This document shows positions 1-6,986 of a stretch of DNA of 9,960 nt, in pieces. Position numbers and translations under genes: made by a program. Within the stretch, counting starts at the first letter, position 1, and every line of letters starts with the position of its first letter. Origin of the DNA: Scatosoma sp045658805. GTDB taxonomy: Bacteria > Bacillota > Clostridia > Christensenellales > Borkfalkiaceae. A model generated the notes under the pieces. That model searched no databases. It was not told the DNA's origin and was given only the letters and a program-made list of their open reading frames with translations. The stretch lies in the NCBI GenBank assembly GCA_045658805.1, contig JAZOVQ010000091.1:1-9960 (forward strand), read 5' to 3'.

Positions 1-20
1 TGGGCGAGATATCTTTGCGT

Positions 21-521
21 TCATTTTTTTACTTTTTCGATATATTCTTTCACTTGCGCCGTGACGTTTTCGTCAATGGGCGTATTGAATTTTAAGCTGT
101 TGCGCACGATAGACGAACTAACGTGCAACAATTCCTGCCGACAGGGCAAGTATACTTCTACCAAATTGGGATTGAGCTTTTTGCTTGCATAAAAATCGGC
201 ATTTTCATAATCGAGGTCAATTCCGTTTCTAATTCCTCTAACGTAAAAATCCGTTTCTTCTTTTTGCAACAACTCTGCAACCGTGCCCATCCACGTAATA
301 ATGCGCACGCGCTTTTCTTCACCAAAGCTCAACGCCAACATTTCCAAACGCTGTTCCACGGTAAAGCAGGGCGCTTTTGCAGGGTTGACCATCAAAGCCA
401 CCACCACTTCGTCAAACAGCTTCAAACAATCTTCCACCGTTGCCTTATGCCCCAAAGTGGGTGGATCAAACGAGCCTGCAAACACGCATTTGGTTTTTTG
501 TTTTTTTATCGTTTCCGACAT
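21..521 (-). CDS. coaD: Phosphopantetheine adenylyltransferase (CoaD)
   Basis: This enzyme transfers AMP from ATP to 4'-phosphopantetheine, giving dephospho-CoA, the penultimate step of cytosolic coenzyme A synthesis. The 166-aa product is the usual length for bacterial CoaD. Near the N-terminus is the nucleotidyltransferase signature GSFDPPTLGH (residues 16-25), with the T/HxGH nucleotide-binding element. RGIRNGIDLDYE (95-106) matches the conserved phosphopantetheine/ATP-site segment, and HVSSSIVR (133-140) is the second ATP-binding motif. The N-terminus is about ten residues longer than in many homologues. The ATG is supported by AAGGAG at 529-534, seven bases upstream. This binding site overlaps the end of rsmD, whose stop lies 4 nt before the start, so the two are probably translationally coupled. 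The rsmD-coaD pair is common across bacteria. Confidence 0.97.
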   Translation of the reverse strand: MSETIKKQKTKCVFAGSFDPPTLGHKATVEDCLKLFDEVVVALMVNPAKAPCFTVEQRLEMLALSFGEEKRVRIITWMGTVAELLQKEETDFYVRGIRNGIDLDYENADFYASKKLNPNLVEVYLPCRQELLHVSSSIVRNSLKFNTPIDENVTAQVKEYIEKVKK

Positions 522-525
522 AATT

Positions 526-1077
526 TCACTCCTTCAGCCGTCTAAAAAAGGTCAAATAGGTCTTTCCGTATTTTCGTTCGTCATACTTTTCCAACCCGTC
601 GATTTCTCCTTCAAAAGCGCGGTCACGTTCGTAAATAGCAATACCGTTTTCGCTCAAAAGCCCTCTTTCGACAATCTTTTTAAGCGCCTTTACCCCATAA
701 TCAAAGCGGTAAGGCGGATCGAGGAAAATCAAATCAAATTCTCCTCTCACAACATCCAAACAGGTTGCAAAATCGTAATTGTAAACTTTGGCTTCCTCGC
801 CGTTTACGGGTATCTTCAATGCGTTTAAATTCTTTTTCAAAATGGCAACGCTATCCTTGGCAAAATCATTAAACACAACTTCGCCTGCGCCTCTCGAAAG
901 GCTTTCAAGCCCCAAAGCGCCGCTTCCTGCAAAGAGGTCTAAAACACGTGCCCCGTACAGCTTTAAAGCCAAAATGTTAAATAGGGATTCCTTTACCCTA
1001 TCCGAAGTGGGACGAACCTCGTCGCCTGCAAACTCCGCAAGTATTCTACTTCTGTGTTTTCCACCGATAATACGCAC
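526..1077 (-). CDS. rsmD: 16S rRNA (guanine-N2)-methyltransferase RsmD
   Basis: RsmD methylates N2 of G966 (E. coli numbering) of 16S rRNA in the 30S subunit, using S-adenosylmethionine. The 183-aa product has the family layout. It opens with MRIIGGKHRSRIL and RPTSDRVKESLFNIL (residues 22-36). SAM motif I, VLDLFAGSGALGLE, is at 45-58, and the catalytic DPPY of N-methyltransferases is at 120-123. The C-terminus has the typical RKYGKTYLTFF (about 168-178). The start is GTG (1075-1077); the conserved RIIGG begins at residue 2, so no later start is possible. GGAG at 1086-1089 lies eight bases upstream. The gene ends 4 nt before coaD. A 75-nt gap separates it from the membrane-protein gene upstream, in which I see no clear promoter or terminator. 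Confidence 0.96.
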   Translation of the reverse strand: MRIIGGKHRSRILAEFAGDEVRPTSDRVKESLFNILALKLYGARVLDLFAGSGALGLESLSRGAGEVVFNDFAKDSVAILKKNLNALKIPVNGEEAKVYNYDFATCLDVVRGEFDLIFLDPPYRFDYGVKALKKIVERGLLSENGIAIYERDRAFEGEIDGLEKYDERKYGKTYLTFFRRLKE

Positions 1078-1152
1078 TTTTTTTACTCCGTTTTAATCAA
1101 TTTTCAATACGCGCCAATATATATTTATCTAACTTCAACGCGTACATGCCCC

Positions 1153-1887
1153 TTACTTTTTACGTTTTTTGGGTTTCGTGCCAGGCAATCCGCCATAATT
1201 GATTTTCTTTTCTCTATTCGCTTCCGCTTGCGCCGCTTTTTCCGCAATGATTTGTTGACGAATCGCCTTATTTCTACGGGAATATGCCCCCCAAATATAG
1301 AAGCCGCCCGTCACCAAAATAGGCAACAACGCACAGAAGCAGGAAAGGAAATAGCTAACGTATATACCCGAAGCGTTCAAGTAATAGAAAGGCAAAAGCG
1401 ACCACCCCGAAAACAAGAGCGAAATCAACACGAACACCGCAAAACCGCCTCCGTTCAAGCCGCCGTCGATACGCGCTTGACAGCACCCGAAGATAATACC
1501 AAGCACGATAGAATAAATTGCCGTAAAGCCGCCAATTGCAAAACCTTTCCAAACACGGTATTCTTTCGATTCCTTATGCGAGGACATCTTATAACCGCCG
1601 TCGATATCCATTGCCGACATACGTTTTACGTTACCGGAAACGAGCATTTCATAATGGCTTCCGCCCGTCGCCCAGCCGATAAGCGCAGCATACGCTGCCG
1701 CGCCTAACCCGCAAACAAGCGTCCACGTAAGCGCCTCGTTGTCCCACGCAAGCGTTTCGGTGTCCATCGTGAGCATCATCAAAATGGAGCTTGCACAAAA
1801 AAACATAAATGCCGCAGGCAAGGACGCCTTATACATATCCCACGTATATCTCCCTACCTTTTTTAAGGTCTTTTTCACATTTGCCAT
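1153..1887 (-). CDS. Unrecognised multi-pass membrane protein
   Basis: I do not recognise this 244-aa protein. It begins with a basic N-terminus (MANVKKTLKK). Hydrophobic segments follow at roughly residues 22-41, 52-74, 113-135 and 148-170, with another at 174-200. A polar, lysine-containing loop lies at about 75-112. The tail (202-244) is highly basic, with an alanine/glutamate/lysine-rich helical stretch and a final KPKKRKK. Basic residues at both ends suggest both face the cytoplasm, which fits an even number of spans better than the five I count, so the topology is uncertain. There is no signal peptidase or lipobox motif and no recognised catalytic signature. The tripeptide IDG followed by G occurs twice (about 95-98 and 140-143). 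The ATG has only a modest binding site (GGAG at 1899-1902, 11 nt upstream). The gene sits alone between the folate cyclo-ligase gene and rsmD, with gaps of 58 and 75 nt. The open frame and membrane pattern make it a credible gene; its role is unknown. Confidence 0.85.
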   Translation of the reverse strand: MANVKKTLKKVGRYTWDMYKASLPAAFMFFCASSILMMLTMDTETLAWDNEALTWTLVCGLGAAAYAALIGWATGGSHYEMLVSGNVKRMSAMDIDGGYKMSSHKESKEYRVWKGFAIGGFTAIYSIVLGIIFGCCQARIDGGLNGGGFAVFVLISLLFSGWSLLPFYYLNASGIYVSYFLSCFCALLPILVTGGFYIWGAYSRRNKAIRQQIIAEKAAQAEANREKKINYGGLPGTKPKKRKK

Positions 1888-1945
1888 ATCCCTAATTTCT
1901 CCAAATTTATTTTTCTCAATTGTAAAATTTAATCAAGTTTTCAAG

Positions 1946-2557
1946 CTACGCTTTTACAAAAACCGTTCGCTTGTCCGTTACAATTATTTGCATTTTTTCG
2001 TCCGTATCCAAATGCGGAACTTCTCTCAACAACTGAAAATCGTAACAAAAGCCAATACGTTTCATCAACGGCCGTTCTTGTAAAAATCGGTCGTAATAAC
2101 CACCGCCGTACCCCAAGCGATTGCCGTTGCTATCCACTGCCAACAACGGAATAATCGCAAAATCAAGCACTCCGTCAAACGGCTCGCCGATAGGCTCGCG
2201 TATGCCATACTGCGAAAGGGAAAAATCCTCTCCCAGTGCAACCGCCGACATTTTTTGCCCATCAAGTTTGGGACAAAACACCTTGTAGCCTTGTTCTTTC
2301 AGCCGTTCTATCAGCTTGTCCGTAGGCGCTTCCGAGGAATAAGACAAATACACAAAAACATTTCGACGCGTACCTGCCCCCGTCCTATCCTCTTCCAACG
2401 CTTTAAAAAGGTTGTCAATTAGCAGCAATTCTTTCACGTCGCGGTTTTCGTTGTCCCCTCGCCGTGCTTTCATATATTGCCGCAGCGTTTTCTTCCTTTC
2501 CGCAACGTCGCCCTGCAAATTTTCCGTTTGAACAAACCGTAAATCAGTATTCTTCAT
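1946..2557 (-). CDS. 5-formyltetrahydrofolate cyclo-ligase
   Basis: This enzyme (MTHFS family; YgfA in E. coli, YqgN in B. subtilis) converts 5-formyltetrahydrofolate to 5,10-methenyltetrahydrofolate with ATP, returning a storage/by-product folate to the one-carbon pool. The clearest evidence is RLGYGGGYYDRFL at residues 147-159, the nucleotide/substrate loop diagnostic of the family. It is supported by VFVYLSYSSEAPTD (67-80), YGIREP (117-122), DFAIIPLLAVD (132-142) and the C-terminal RIGFCYDFQLLREVP (167-181). I chose the ATG at 2555-2557, giving 203 aa and a 14-nt overlap with the 3' end of alr. The reading frame stays open upstream to a TTG at 2603-2605, but that would overlap alr by 62 nt. 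With the ATG start there are still about 20 residues before the usual N-terminal helix (RKKTLRQYMKARR), and the binding site (GGAA) is weak. Translation is probably coupled to alr. Confidence 0.93.
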   Translation of the reverse strand: MKNTDLRFVQTENLQGDVAERKKTLRQYMKARRGDNENRDVKELLLIDNLFKALEEDRTGAGTRRNVFVYLSYSSEAPTDKLIERLKEQGYKVFCPKLDGQKMSAVALGEDFSLSQYGIREPIGEPFDGVLDFAIIPLLAVDSNGNRLGYGGGYYDRFLQERPLMKRIGFCYDFQLLREVPHLDTDEKMQIIVTDKRTVFVKA

Positions 2558-3611
2558 ACACAAATTCCGCGCGCGCAGTTGCCGCGCATAACACTTCGTA
2601 AGCAATTGTTCCCGTCAGCTTTGCCGTTTGCTCCGCGTCCGTTAGAATGGGGAAACGCTCTCCCCTGCGCATATAGCCTTGACGAATACAAGCGTCCATG
2701 CACATATCGTTGAGATTTTTCTCCCAATTCTCCACGCCGTTTTCTCGTTTTCGCAATACGCCGTCAGCGTAACCAAAACGACAAACGCACACTTCCTTCT
2801 TCGCGCCCAAATCCTCCGCTTTACACTGCAAGCCATACCCTAACCCGCCGTTAGCAGGTTTTCTATTGACCACAGCCGCCGCGTACACCGTCATCGCTTT
2901 TTCTAAAGCAGGCTCCGCCAACACGCCCGAATTTTCCGACAGCGCAGGCAAATAACCATACAAGCCAAGCCCCACCCTCGTCATATCAAAGGCAAATTTC
3001 TCGCCAAGCAAACTGCCATAAGTTGCCGACAAATGCGCCGTAACGTCAGGAAAATATCGACGGCACACCTCGCAAGCTTGGCAAAAGCGCAACCTTTGCA
3101 TTTCCGACGTTTGGAAATCCGTCGTGTATAAGTGCGAATATATCCCTGCCACCTGCACCCAAGGCGAACGCTGTAAAAAGCGGCTCACCTTTCCAAGCGA
3201 CGATATATTCATTCCGTAACGGTTCATTCCCGTATTCACTTTGAGATGCGCCTTTACCGATAAGCGGTATTTAGCGCATACCCTATGCAACAGCTTTGCC
3301 GTCCAAAGGTCGGACACGGTTGCAATAAAACCGTTAGCCGCCAACGCGTAACAATCTTCCTCGGTAAGCGGCGGCGTAAACACCAAAACGTCCTTCGTCA
3401 ACGCTACCGTACGAATACAAATTGCTTCCTCTATAAGCGCAACAGCAAAACAGTCGGCAACGGACGAAAGCGCATTGACAATTTCTTCCGCGCCATGTCC
3501 GTAAGCGTTGGCTTTTACAACAGCGCAAAGCTTTACGCCCGTCCTTTCCCGAAACCGTTTCGCATTATTTTTTACGTTATTTAAACGAATTTCCGCCCGT
3601 ACTTTCTGCAT
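2544..3611 (-). CDS. alr: Alanine racemase (PLP-dependent)
   Basis: This cytosolic fold-type III PLP enzyme interconverts L- and D-alanine and supplies D-Ala for peptidoglycan. At 355 aa it is slightly short for the family. The PLP lysine is K33 in VVKANAYGHG (31-40), and the opposing catalytic tyrosine is Y259 in GLGYG. Other landmarks are KVNTGMNRYG (124-133, with the K and R that flank the active site), H160 in YSHLY, TRVGLGLYG (211-219, with the pyridine-contacting arginine), FGYADG (279-284) and GTIAYEVLC (334-342). Two regions diverge. The usual HxxNS element reads HLSAT (193-197). The stretch between CMD (304-306) and GTIAYE is several residues shorter than in E. coli Alr. An in-frame TGA lies two codons upstream and the conserved RAEIRL begins at residue 5, so the ATG at 3609-3611 is the only reasonable start. 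Its GAGG is unusually close to the ATG, and the 3' end overlaps the cyclo-ligase gene. Confidence 0.94.
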   Translation of the reverse strand: MQKVRAEIRLNNVKNNAKRFRERTGVKLCAVVKANAYGHGAEEIVNALSSVADCFAVALIEEAICIRTVALTKDVLVFTPPLTEEDCYALAANGFIATVSDLWTAKLLHRVCAKYRLSVKAHLKVNTGMNRYGMNISSLGKVSRFLQRSPWVQVAGIYSHLYTTDFQTSEMQRLRFCQACEVCRRYFPDVTAHLSATYGSLLGEKFAFDMTRVGLGLYGYLPALSENSGVLAEPALEKAMTVYAAAVVNRKPANGGLGYGLQCKAEDLGAKKEVCVCRFGYADGVLRKRENGVENWEKNLNDMCMDACIRQGYMRRGERFPILTDAEQTAKLTGTIAYEVLCAATARAEFVYEEY

Positions 3612-3630
3612 ACCTCATAGTATGCCTATG
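3608..3630 (-). promoter_or_regulatory. Alternative small hairpins over the alr start site
   Basis: On the transcribed strand two inverted repeats overlap at the alr start. One is CATAG / CTATG with a 5-nt loop (3616-3630). The other is GCATAC / GTATGC with a 6-nt loop (3608-3625), whose 3' arm contains the ATG and whose loop contains most of the GAGG. They share bases, so only one can form at a time. Stems of 5-6 bp are weak and could be chance; a regulatory role is inference. Confidence 0.3.
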
Positions 3631-3655
3631 CGCTAAAATCCGTTACCCTGCCAAA

Positions 3656-4357
3656 TTATTTACTAAAAATAATACGGTGGCAGTTATCACACTCAATCGT
3701 AGCACCGCCCGTCAGTTTATTACGCGCCGCAAGAGGCGGTTCCATACTGCAGAACGGACAGCGATTGCTTGTCAATTCTCCCACGACGGGGAAAATTCTC
3801 TCCTTTCTCTTAACGTTATATTTTTCCAAAGTTTCCGCGGAAACGTCTTTAGCCGCCTGCGCAAGTTCCGCTTCGATTTGGTTTTTCTCCGCTTCTCTCG
3901 ACGCCTTTACCGCCTTGTATTTTTCAGACACTTCGCCGTATTGTTTTTGCGCGGAAATAACTTGCTTTTTCAATTTTTGATATTCAGCATCCGTAGCTTT
4001 GATATTTTCAATCAACGCATTAAGATCCGCTTTAATCTTCTTCAGCTTTTCCACGATAGATTGCGCTTTTTTCTTATAGAACGCAATGTCCGCGCCGCCC
4101 GTTACCAACTCGTCAAGATGTTCAAAATCCTTCAAAGTTTCTTCCGTTTGAAGATACTTTTTCGACAATTCCATGGCTTCCGTTTTCAACGCCGTTGCTT
4201 TTACTTCCAACGAATCCAACTTTTCAGGCGCGGTTTCTAAAAACTTCTTAACCTTAACGTATTCCTTTCTCTCTTCGCACCCTGCAAGCTCGCGTTCAAG
4301 CTTATAAAGCTTTTTGTCGATCTCTTGATAGTTTAAAATTGCTTGTAACTGTGACAT
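3656..4357 (-). CDS. Coiled-coil protein with C-terminal C4 zinc ribbon
   Basis: This 233-aa protein matches the layout of the bacterial C4-type zinc-ribbon family (the HP0958/CT398-like group). A long charged, heptad-like alpha-helical region spans roughly residues 8-185, rich in K, E, A and L, followed by a compact zinc ribbon. The zinc ligands are visible as CPFC (C200, C203) and CDNC (C223, C226). The helical hairpin is thought to work as a protein or nucleic-acid binding scaffold; in Helicobacter, HP0958 acts in flagellar gene expression, but that role should not be carried over here. The start is the ATG at 4355-4357, giving MSQLQAIL, with GGGAG at 4365-4369 seven bases upstream. An upstream in-frame TTG at 4376-4378 has no comparable site. 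The gene follows the nif3-like gene by 17 nt, an arrangement recurrent in Firmicutes, so it is probably co-transcribed with it. Its function remains unassigned. Confidence 0.9.
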   Translation of the reverse strand: MSQLQAILNYQEIDKKLYKLERELAGCEERKEYVKVKKFLETAPEKLDSLEVKATALKTEAMELSKKYLQTEETLKDFEHLDELVTGGADIAFYKKKAQSIVEKLKKIKADLNALIENIKATDAEYQKLKKQVISAQKQYGEVSEKYKAVKASREAEKNQIEAELAQAAKDVSAETLEKYNVKRKERIFPVVGELTSNRCPFCSMEPPLAARNKLTGGATIECDNCHRIIFSK

Positions 4358-4374
4358 AATATATCTCCCTTCCG

Positions 4375-5184
4375 TCAAAGCAAGTTTTCATCCGTGTGAT
4401 ATACACACGGTAAGTCCACTTGTTGACGAATTTTTTTATAAAATTTTTCAAACCCGTAATTTTCGGACGCATAATGCGTCAAGGCAATTACGGAAAGCCC
4501 CGATTCCACTGCCATCGTAATGAGGTGGTGTTTAAAATCAGACGAAACAATGGCGTCCGCGCCCTCTTTCGCCGCCCATAAAATGGCGTATTCGTCTACG
4601 CCTGCGCCGCAAAAACTTGCCACTTTGTCGATAGGTCTTTCCCCATCGCCATAGCAAACGACGCGTTGCGTAGAAAATTCTTTTTCAATATTTTGACAAA
4701 GCGATTCAACCTTCGTTTGCGGAATTGCATACGCCCTGCCGTAACCGCCGCCCGTAAGCGGATGCATAACGGACGGTTCGTTTTCCGCCGTCCCTGCCGC
4801 CGCACGCAGGATACCCTGCATTAAGCTTTCGTCAATACCGTCCTTTGCTCCGTCCAAATTTAAGTGCATGGACAAAACGGAAATCCCCTTTTTTAAGCAT
4901 TTGACGAGTTTCGCCCCCGTCAAACGAGGATCATCAATGCAAAGAGTGGACAGCTTCGCATAAATAGCAGGGTGATGCGTAACGATTAAATTCGCTCCGC
5001 ATTCCACCGCCTTTTCAATAGCGCCGTCGCTAAGGTCTAACGAAAAGACTACGCCGACGATATCCTCGCCTGCGTCCACCAGCACGCCGCTGTTATCGTA
5101 CGCGCCGTAGCGCGCGCAATATTCGTCGCTCAGCGATTTGGGTGCTATCTCATCTGCAATTTTATAAATTTCACAAAGTTTCAC
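4375..5184 (-). CDS. Nif3-like dinuclear metal-centre protein (YbgI/YqfO family)
   Basis: This is a Nif3-family protein, which forms toroidal hexamers with a two-metal site in each subunit. It is often annotated as GTP cyclohydrolase I type 2, but its physiological reaction is unsettled. Metal-ligand motifs are visible: VTHHPAIY (residues 68-75), HLNLDGAKDGID (107-118) and THYASE (236-241). The N-terminal YDNSGVLVD (29-37) corresponds to the family's W/YDNxGL segment. At 269 aa it lacks the PII-like insert of the roughly 370-aa B. subtilis YqfO and resembles the short E. coli YbgI form. The start is GTG (5182-5184), inside the last codons of trmK. AAGGAG at 5194-5199 lies nine bases upstream and the protein begins with the typical MKLCEIYKIADEIAP. 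The 14-nt overlap indicates coupled translation with trmK, a common neighbour in Firmicutes. Confidence 0.93.
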   Translation of the reverse strand: MKLCEIYKIADEIAPKSLSDEYCARYGAYDNSGVLVDAGEDIVGVVFSLDLSDGAIEKAVECGANLIVTHHPAIYAKLSTLCIDDPRLTGAKLVKCLKKGISVLSMHLNLDGAKDGIDESLMQGILRAAAGTAENEPSVMHPLTGGGYGRAYAIPQTKVESLCQNIEKEFSTQRVVCYGDGERPIDKVASFCGAGVDEYAILWAAKEGADAIVSSDFKHHLITMAVESGLSVIALTHYASENYGFEKFYKKIRQQVDLPCVYHTDENLL

Positions 5185-5854
5185 CGTTCAGCGCTCCTTG
5201 TAACCGTTTTTTTCTCGTTTCAATTTCCATACGGCTGTTTTCTTGCAACGCAGGGTTTTGAAGGCATTTTTCCAATTCCTTCATTCTCTTTTCCGTACGC
5301 TGTAAAAATGCCGCGGGACGAGTGAGAAGATTCTCTCTGCCAAACTCAAATTCCCAATCGTTATACGCAGGCGTTTGATGCGTTTCATCCGCCAAACCAC
5401 CGCATATTACGTCGTAAAATTTCACGTCCTCAAAAGTAAAATCCCTATCAATATAGCCGCCGTGTTCTAAAATGTATCTACGGAGTTTCTCCGCGTCGTG
5501 CATGGGTTGAAACACAAACCTCTTGGGTATAAATCCGTATTTTTTATCGGATAAAATATCCACGATCTCACTGCCGCCCATACCGGCAATCAACACTTCG
5601 TCTACGTCGGAAGGCACACCGAAAAAGCCGCCGCCCAAAACGGACGTCGCTTTGCCGTCGGCAATGTATGCCGCAAGCAATTTTTCCGCTTTCGCAAGAC
5701 TACCCTTGCTAATGTCAGACAAAATTGCCTTTTCGCAAAGCCCGTTTTTCAGCATATATTCCGAACAATAACCGTGGTCACAACCAACGTCCGCAAACAC
5801 GCCCGTCGGCGTGAGCAAACTACACAGCGTATCAATCCTCTTTCCGTAACTCAT
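5171..5854 (-). CDS. trmK: tRNA (adenine(22)-N(1))-methyltransferase TrmK
   Basis: TrmK methylates N1 of A22 in tRNAs that carry adenine there, using S-adenosylmethionine. The 227-aa product is the family length. The Rossmann-like domain carries SAM motif I as ADVGCDHGY (residues 21-29). The acidic residue after the second strand is in LSDIS (45-49), and the family hallmark AGMGG is at 90-94. It is followed by VFQPMHD (114-120), where the family has a QPN-type active-site loop. The C-terminus (about 183-218) is charged and probably the helical/coiled-coil extension used in tRNA contact. The ATG overlaps the sigA stop by one base (TAATG), so re-initiation or coupling is likely; the nearest AAGGA is about 12 nt upstream. 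The position between the sigma factor and nif3-like genes matches the sigA region of Firmicutes. Confidence 0.95.
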   Translation of the reverse strand: MSYGKRIDTLCSLLTPTGVFADVGCDHGYCSEYMLKNGLCEKAILSDISKGSLAKAEKLLAAYIADGKATSVLGGGFFGVPSDVDEVLIAGMGGSEIVDILSDKKYGFIPKRFVFQPMHDAEKLRRYILEHGGYIDRDFTFEDVKFYDVICGGLADETHQTPAYNDWEFEFGRENLLTRPAAFLQRTEKRMKELEKCLQNPALQENSRMEIETRKKRLQGALNGETL

Positions 5855-6909
5855 TATTCAAGGAAATCCTTGAGCTTTTTACTACGGGAAGGGTGGCGAA
5901 GTTTACGAAGCGCCTTTGCTTCAATTTGACGGATACGTTCTCTCGTAACGTTAAATTCTCTACCAACTTCTTCCAACGTTCTAGGTTTGCCGTCGTCGAT
6001 ACCATAACGCAAACGAAGCACTTTTTCTTCACGAGGCGTAAGGGTATCCAGCACGCCGAGAAGCTGCTCTTTCAACATAGTGAATGCAACCGAATCGCTA
6101 GGCGTGGTCGTCTTTTCATCTTCGATGAAATCGCCCAAGTGGCTGTCTTCTTCTTCACCAATCGGCGTTTCCAACGATACGGGATCTTGCGCAATTTTTT
6201 GAATTTCGCGCACTCTATCCTCAGTTACGCCCATCTTTTCCGCAATTTCGCTAGGCAAAGGTTCTCTGCCCAATTCCTGCAAAAGCACACGTTGCACTCT
6301 CGTCAGCTTGTTGATAGTTTCAACCATGTGTACGGGAATACGAATGGTACGCGCTTGGTCGGCGATTGCTCTCGTAATAGATTGACGAATCCACCACGTT
6401 GCGTAAGTGGAGAATTTGAAACCTTTTTGATAATCGAATTTCTCAACCGCTTTCATAAGCCCGAGGTTACCCTCTTGAATGAGATCAAGGAAAAGCATAC
6501 CCCTACCAACGTAACGCTTTGCAATGGAAACAACCAAACGCAAGTTCGCTTCGGAAAGACGTCTTTTCGCCGCCTCGTCGTTCTCCTGCATACGCTTTGC
6601 AAGATCCACTTCTTCTTCCGCGGAAAGCAAAGGTACACGACCGATGTCCTTAAGATACATTTTAACGGGATCGTCCAAGCCAATGTCCGAAAGTGCCTGT
6701 TCAAACAATTCCTTGTCCCTTTGGTCCTCGTCTACGATTTGAATGCCTGCGTCGTTAATGGATTTGTACACTACGTCCATTTGCGTAGCGTCAATGTCCA
6801 ATTTTTCCACGATATCGCAAAGTGCGTTGGTGGAAATGCTGCCCTTCTTACCGTATCCCTCGATAATGCCTGCAATGATCTCGTTAAGTTTTTGCTCGGA
6901 TATATTCAT
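5854..6909 (-). CDS. rpoD: Housekeeping RNA polymerase sigma factor (sigma-70, RpoD/SigA)
   Basis: This is the primary sigma factor, directing RNA polymerase to -35/-10 promoters. The 351-aa protein has the complete group-1 layout. A short N-terminal region-1.1-like helical segment covers about 1-60. Region 1.2 begins at DPVKMYLKDIGRVPLL (80-95). Region 2 runs from about 120 to 190: NLRLVVSIAKRYVGRG, then DLIQEGNLGLMKAVEKFDY, then FSTYATWWIRQSITRAI for core binding, -10 recognition and melting. Region 3 starts around 193, and region 4 ends the protein. Region 4.2 contains TLEEVGREFNVTRERIRQIE (311-330), the -35-binding helix-turn-helix. It is compact like Gram-positive SigA, without the large non-conserved insert of proteobacterial RpoD. 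The ATG has a strong GGAGG (6917-6921) seven bases upstream. It follows dnaG by 77 nt and overlaps trmK by 1 nt. Confidence 0.98.
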   Translation of the reverse strand: MNISEQKLNEIIAGIIEGYGKKGSISTNALCDIVEKLDIDATQMDVVYKSINDAGIQIVDEDQRDKELFEQALSDIGLDDPVKMYLKDIGRVPLLSAEEEVDLAKRMQENDEAAKRRLSEANLRLVVSIAKRYVGRGMLFLDLIQEGNLGLMKAVEKFDYQKGFKFSTYATWWIRQSITRAIADQARTIRIPVHMVETINKLTRVQRVLLQELGREPLPSEIAEKMGVTEDRVREIQKIAQDPVSLETPIGEEEDSHLGDFIEDEKTTTPSDSVAFTMLKEQLLGVLDTLTPREEKVLRLRYGIDDGKPRTLEEVGREFNVTRERIRQIEAKALRKLRHPSRSKKLKDFLE

Positions 6910-6986
6910 CTTTTATCCTCCGTTTATACCGAAACAGTTTTTTCTGTTTTTTTACCTTTTTATTTTTTTAGCCTTTTATGGACGGC
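6910..6986 (-). promoter_or_regulatory. A-rich dnaG-sigA intergenic leader
   Basis: This 77-nt gap is purine/A-rich on the transcribed strand. It contains a 6-bp inverted repeat AAACAG / CTGTTT with a 6-nt loop (6932-6949) and the sigA binding site GGAGG (6917-6921). SigA genes often have their own internal promoters, but I find no -35/-10 pair better than a loose TTGAGC plus A-rich -10 at the upstream end, so a promoter is not claimed. The stem is too AT-rich, and lacks the U-tract on this strand, to be a terminator. Confidence 0.35.

Noticed and set aside
1078..1152. Possible terminator or promoter between the membrane-protein gene and rsmD
   Set aside because: Only a 6-bp TACGCG/CGCGTA repeat with a long loop and no U-tract is present, and no -35/-10 pair with acceptable spacing could be found.
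1470..1610. A repeated tract of about 12 bases encoding IDGG twice in the membrane-protein gene
   Set aside because: The two copies are far apart in the protein, lie in different structural settings and share no longer similarity, so a duplicated domain is not supported.
1888..1945. Possible promoter ahead of the membrane-protein gene (TTGAAA or TTGATT with AT-rich downstream bases)
   Set aside because: No -10 hexamer with a good match falls 16-18 nt from either -35 candidate; the sequence is simply AT-rich.
6932..6975. Hairpin AAACAG/CTGTTT followed by T-tracts on the plus strand, resembling a terminator
   Set aside because: The stem is short and AT-rich, there is no plus-strand gene to terminate, and on the transcribed strand the tract is A-rich rather than U-rich.
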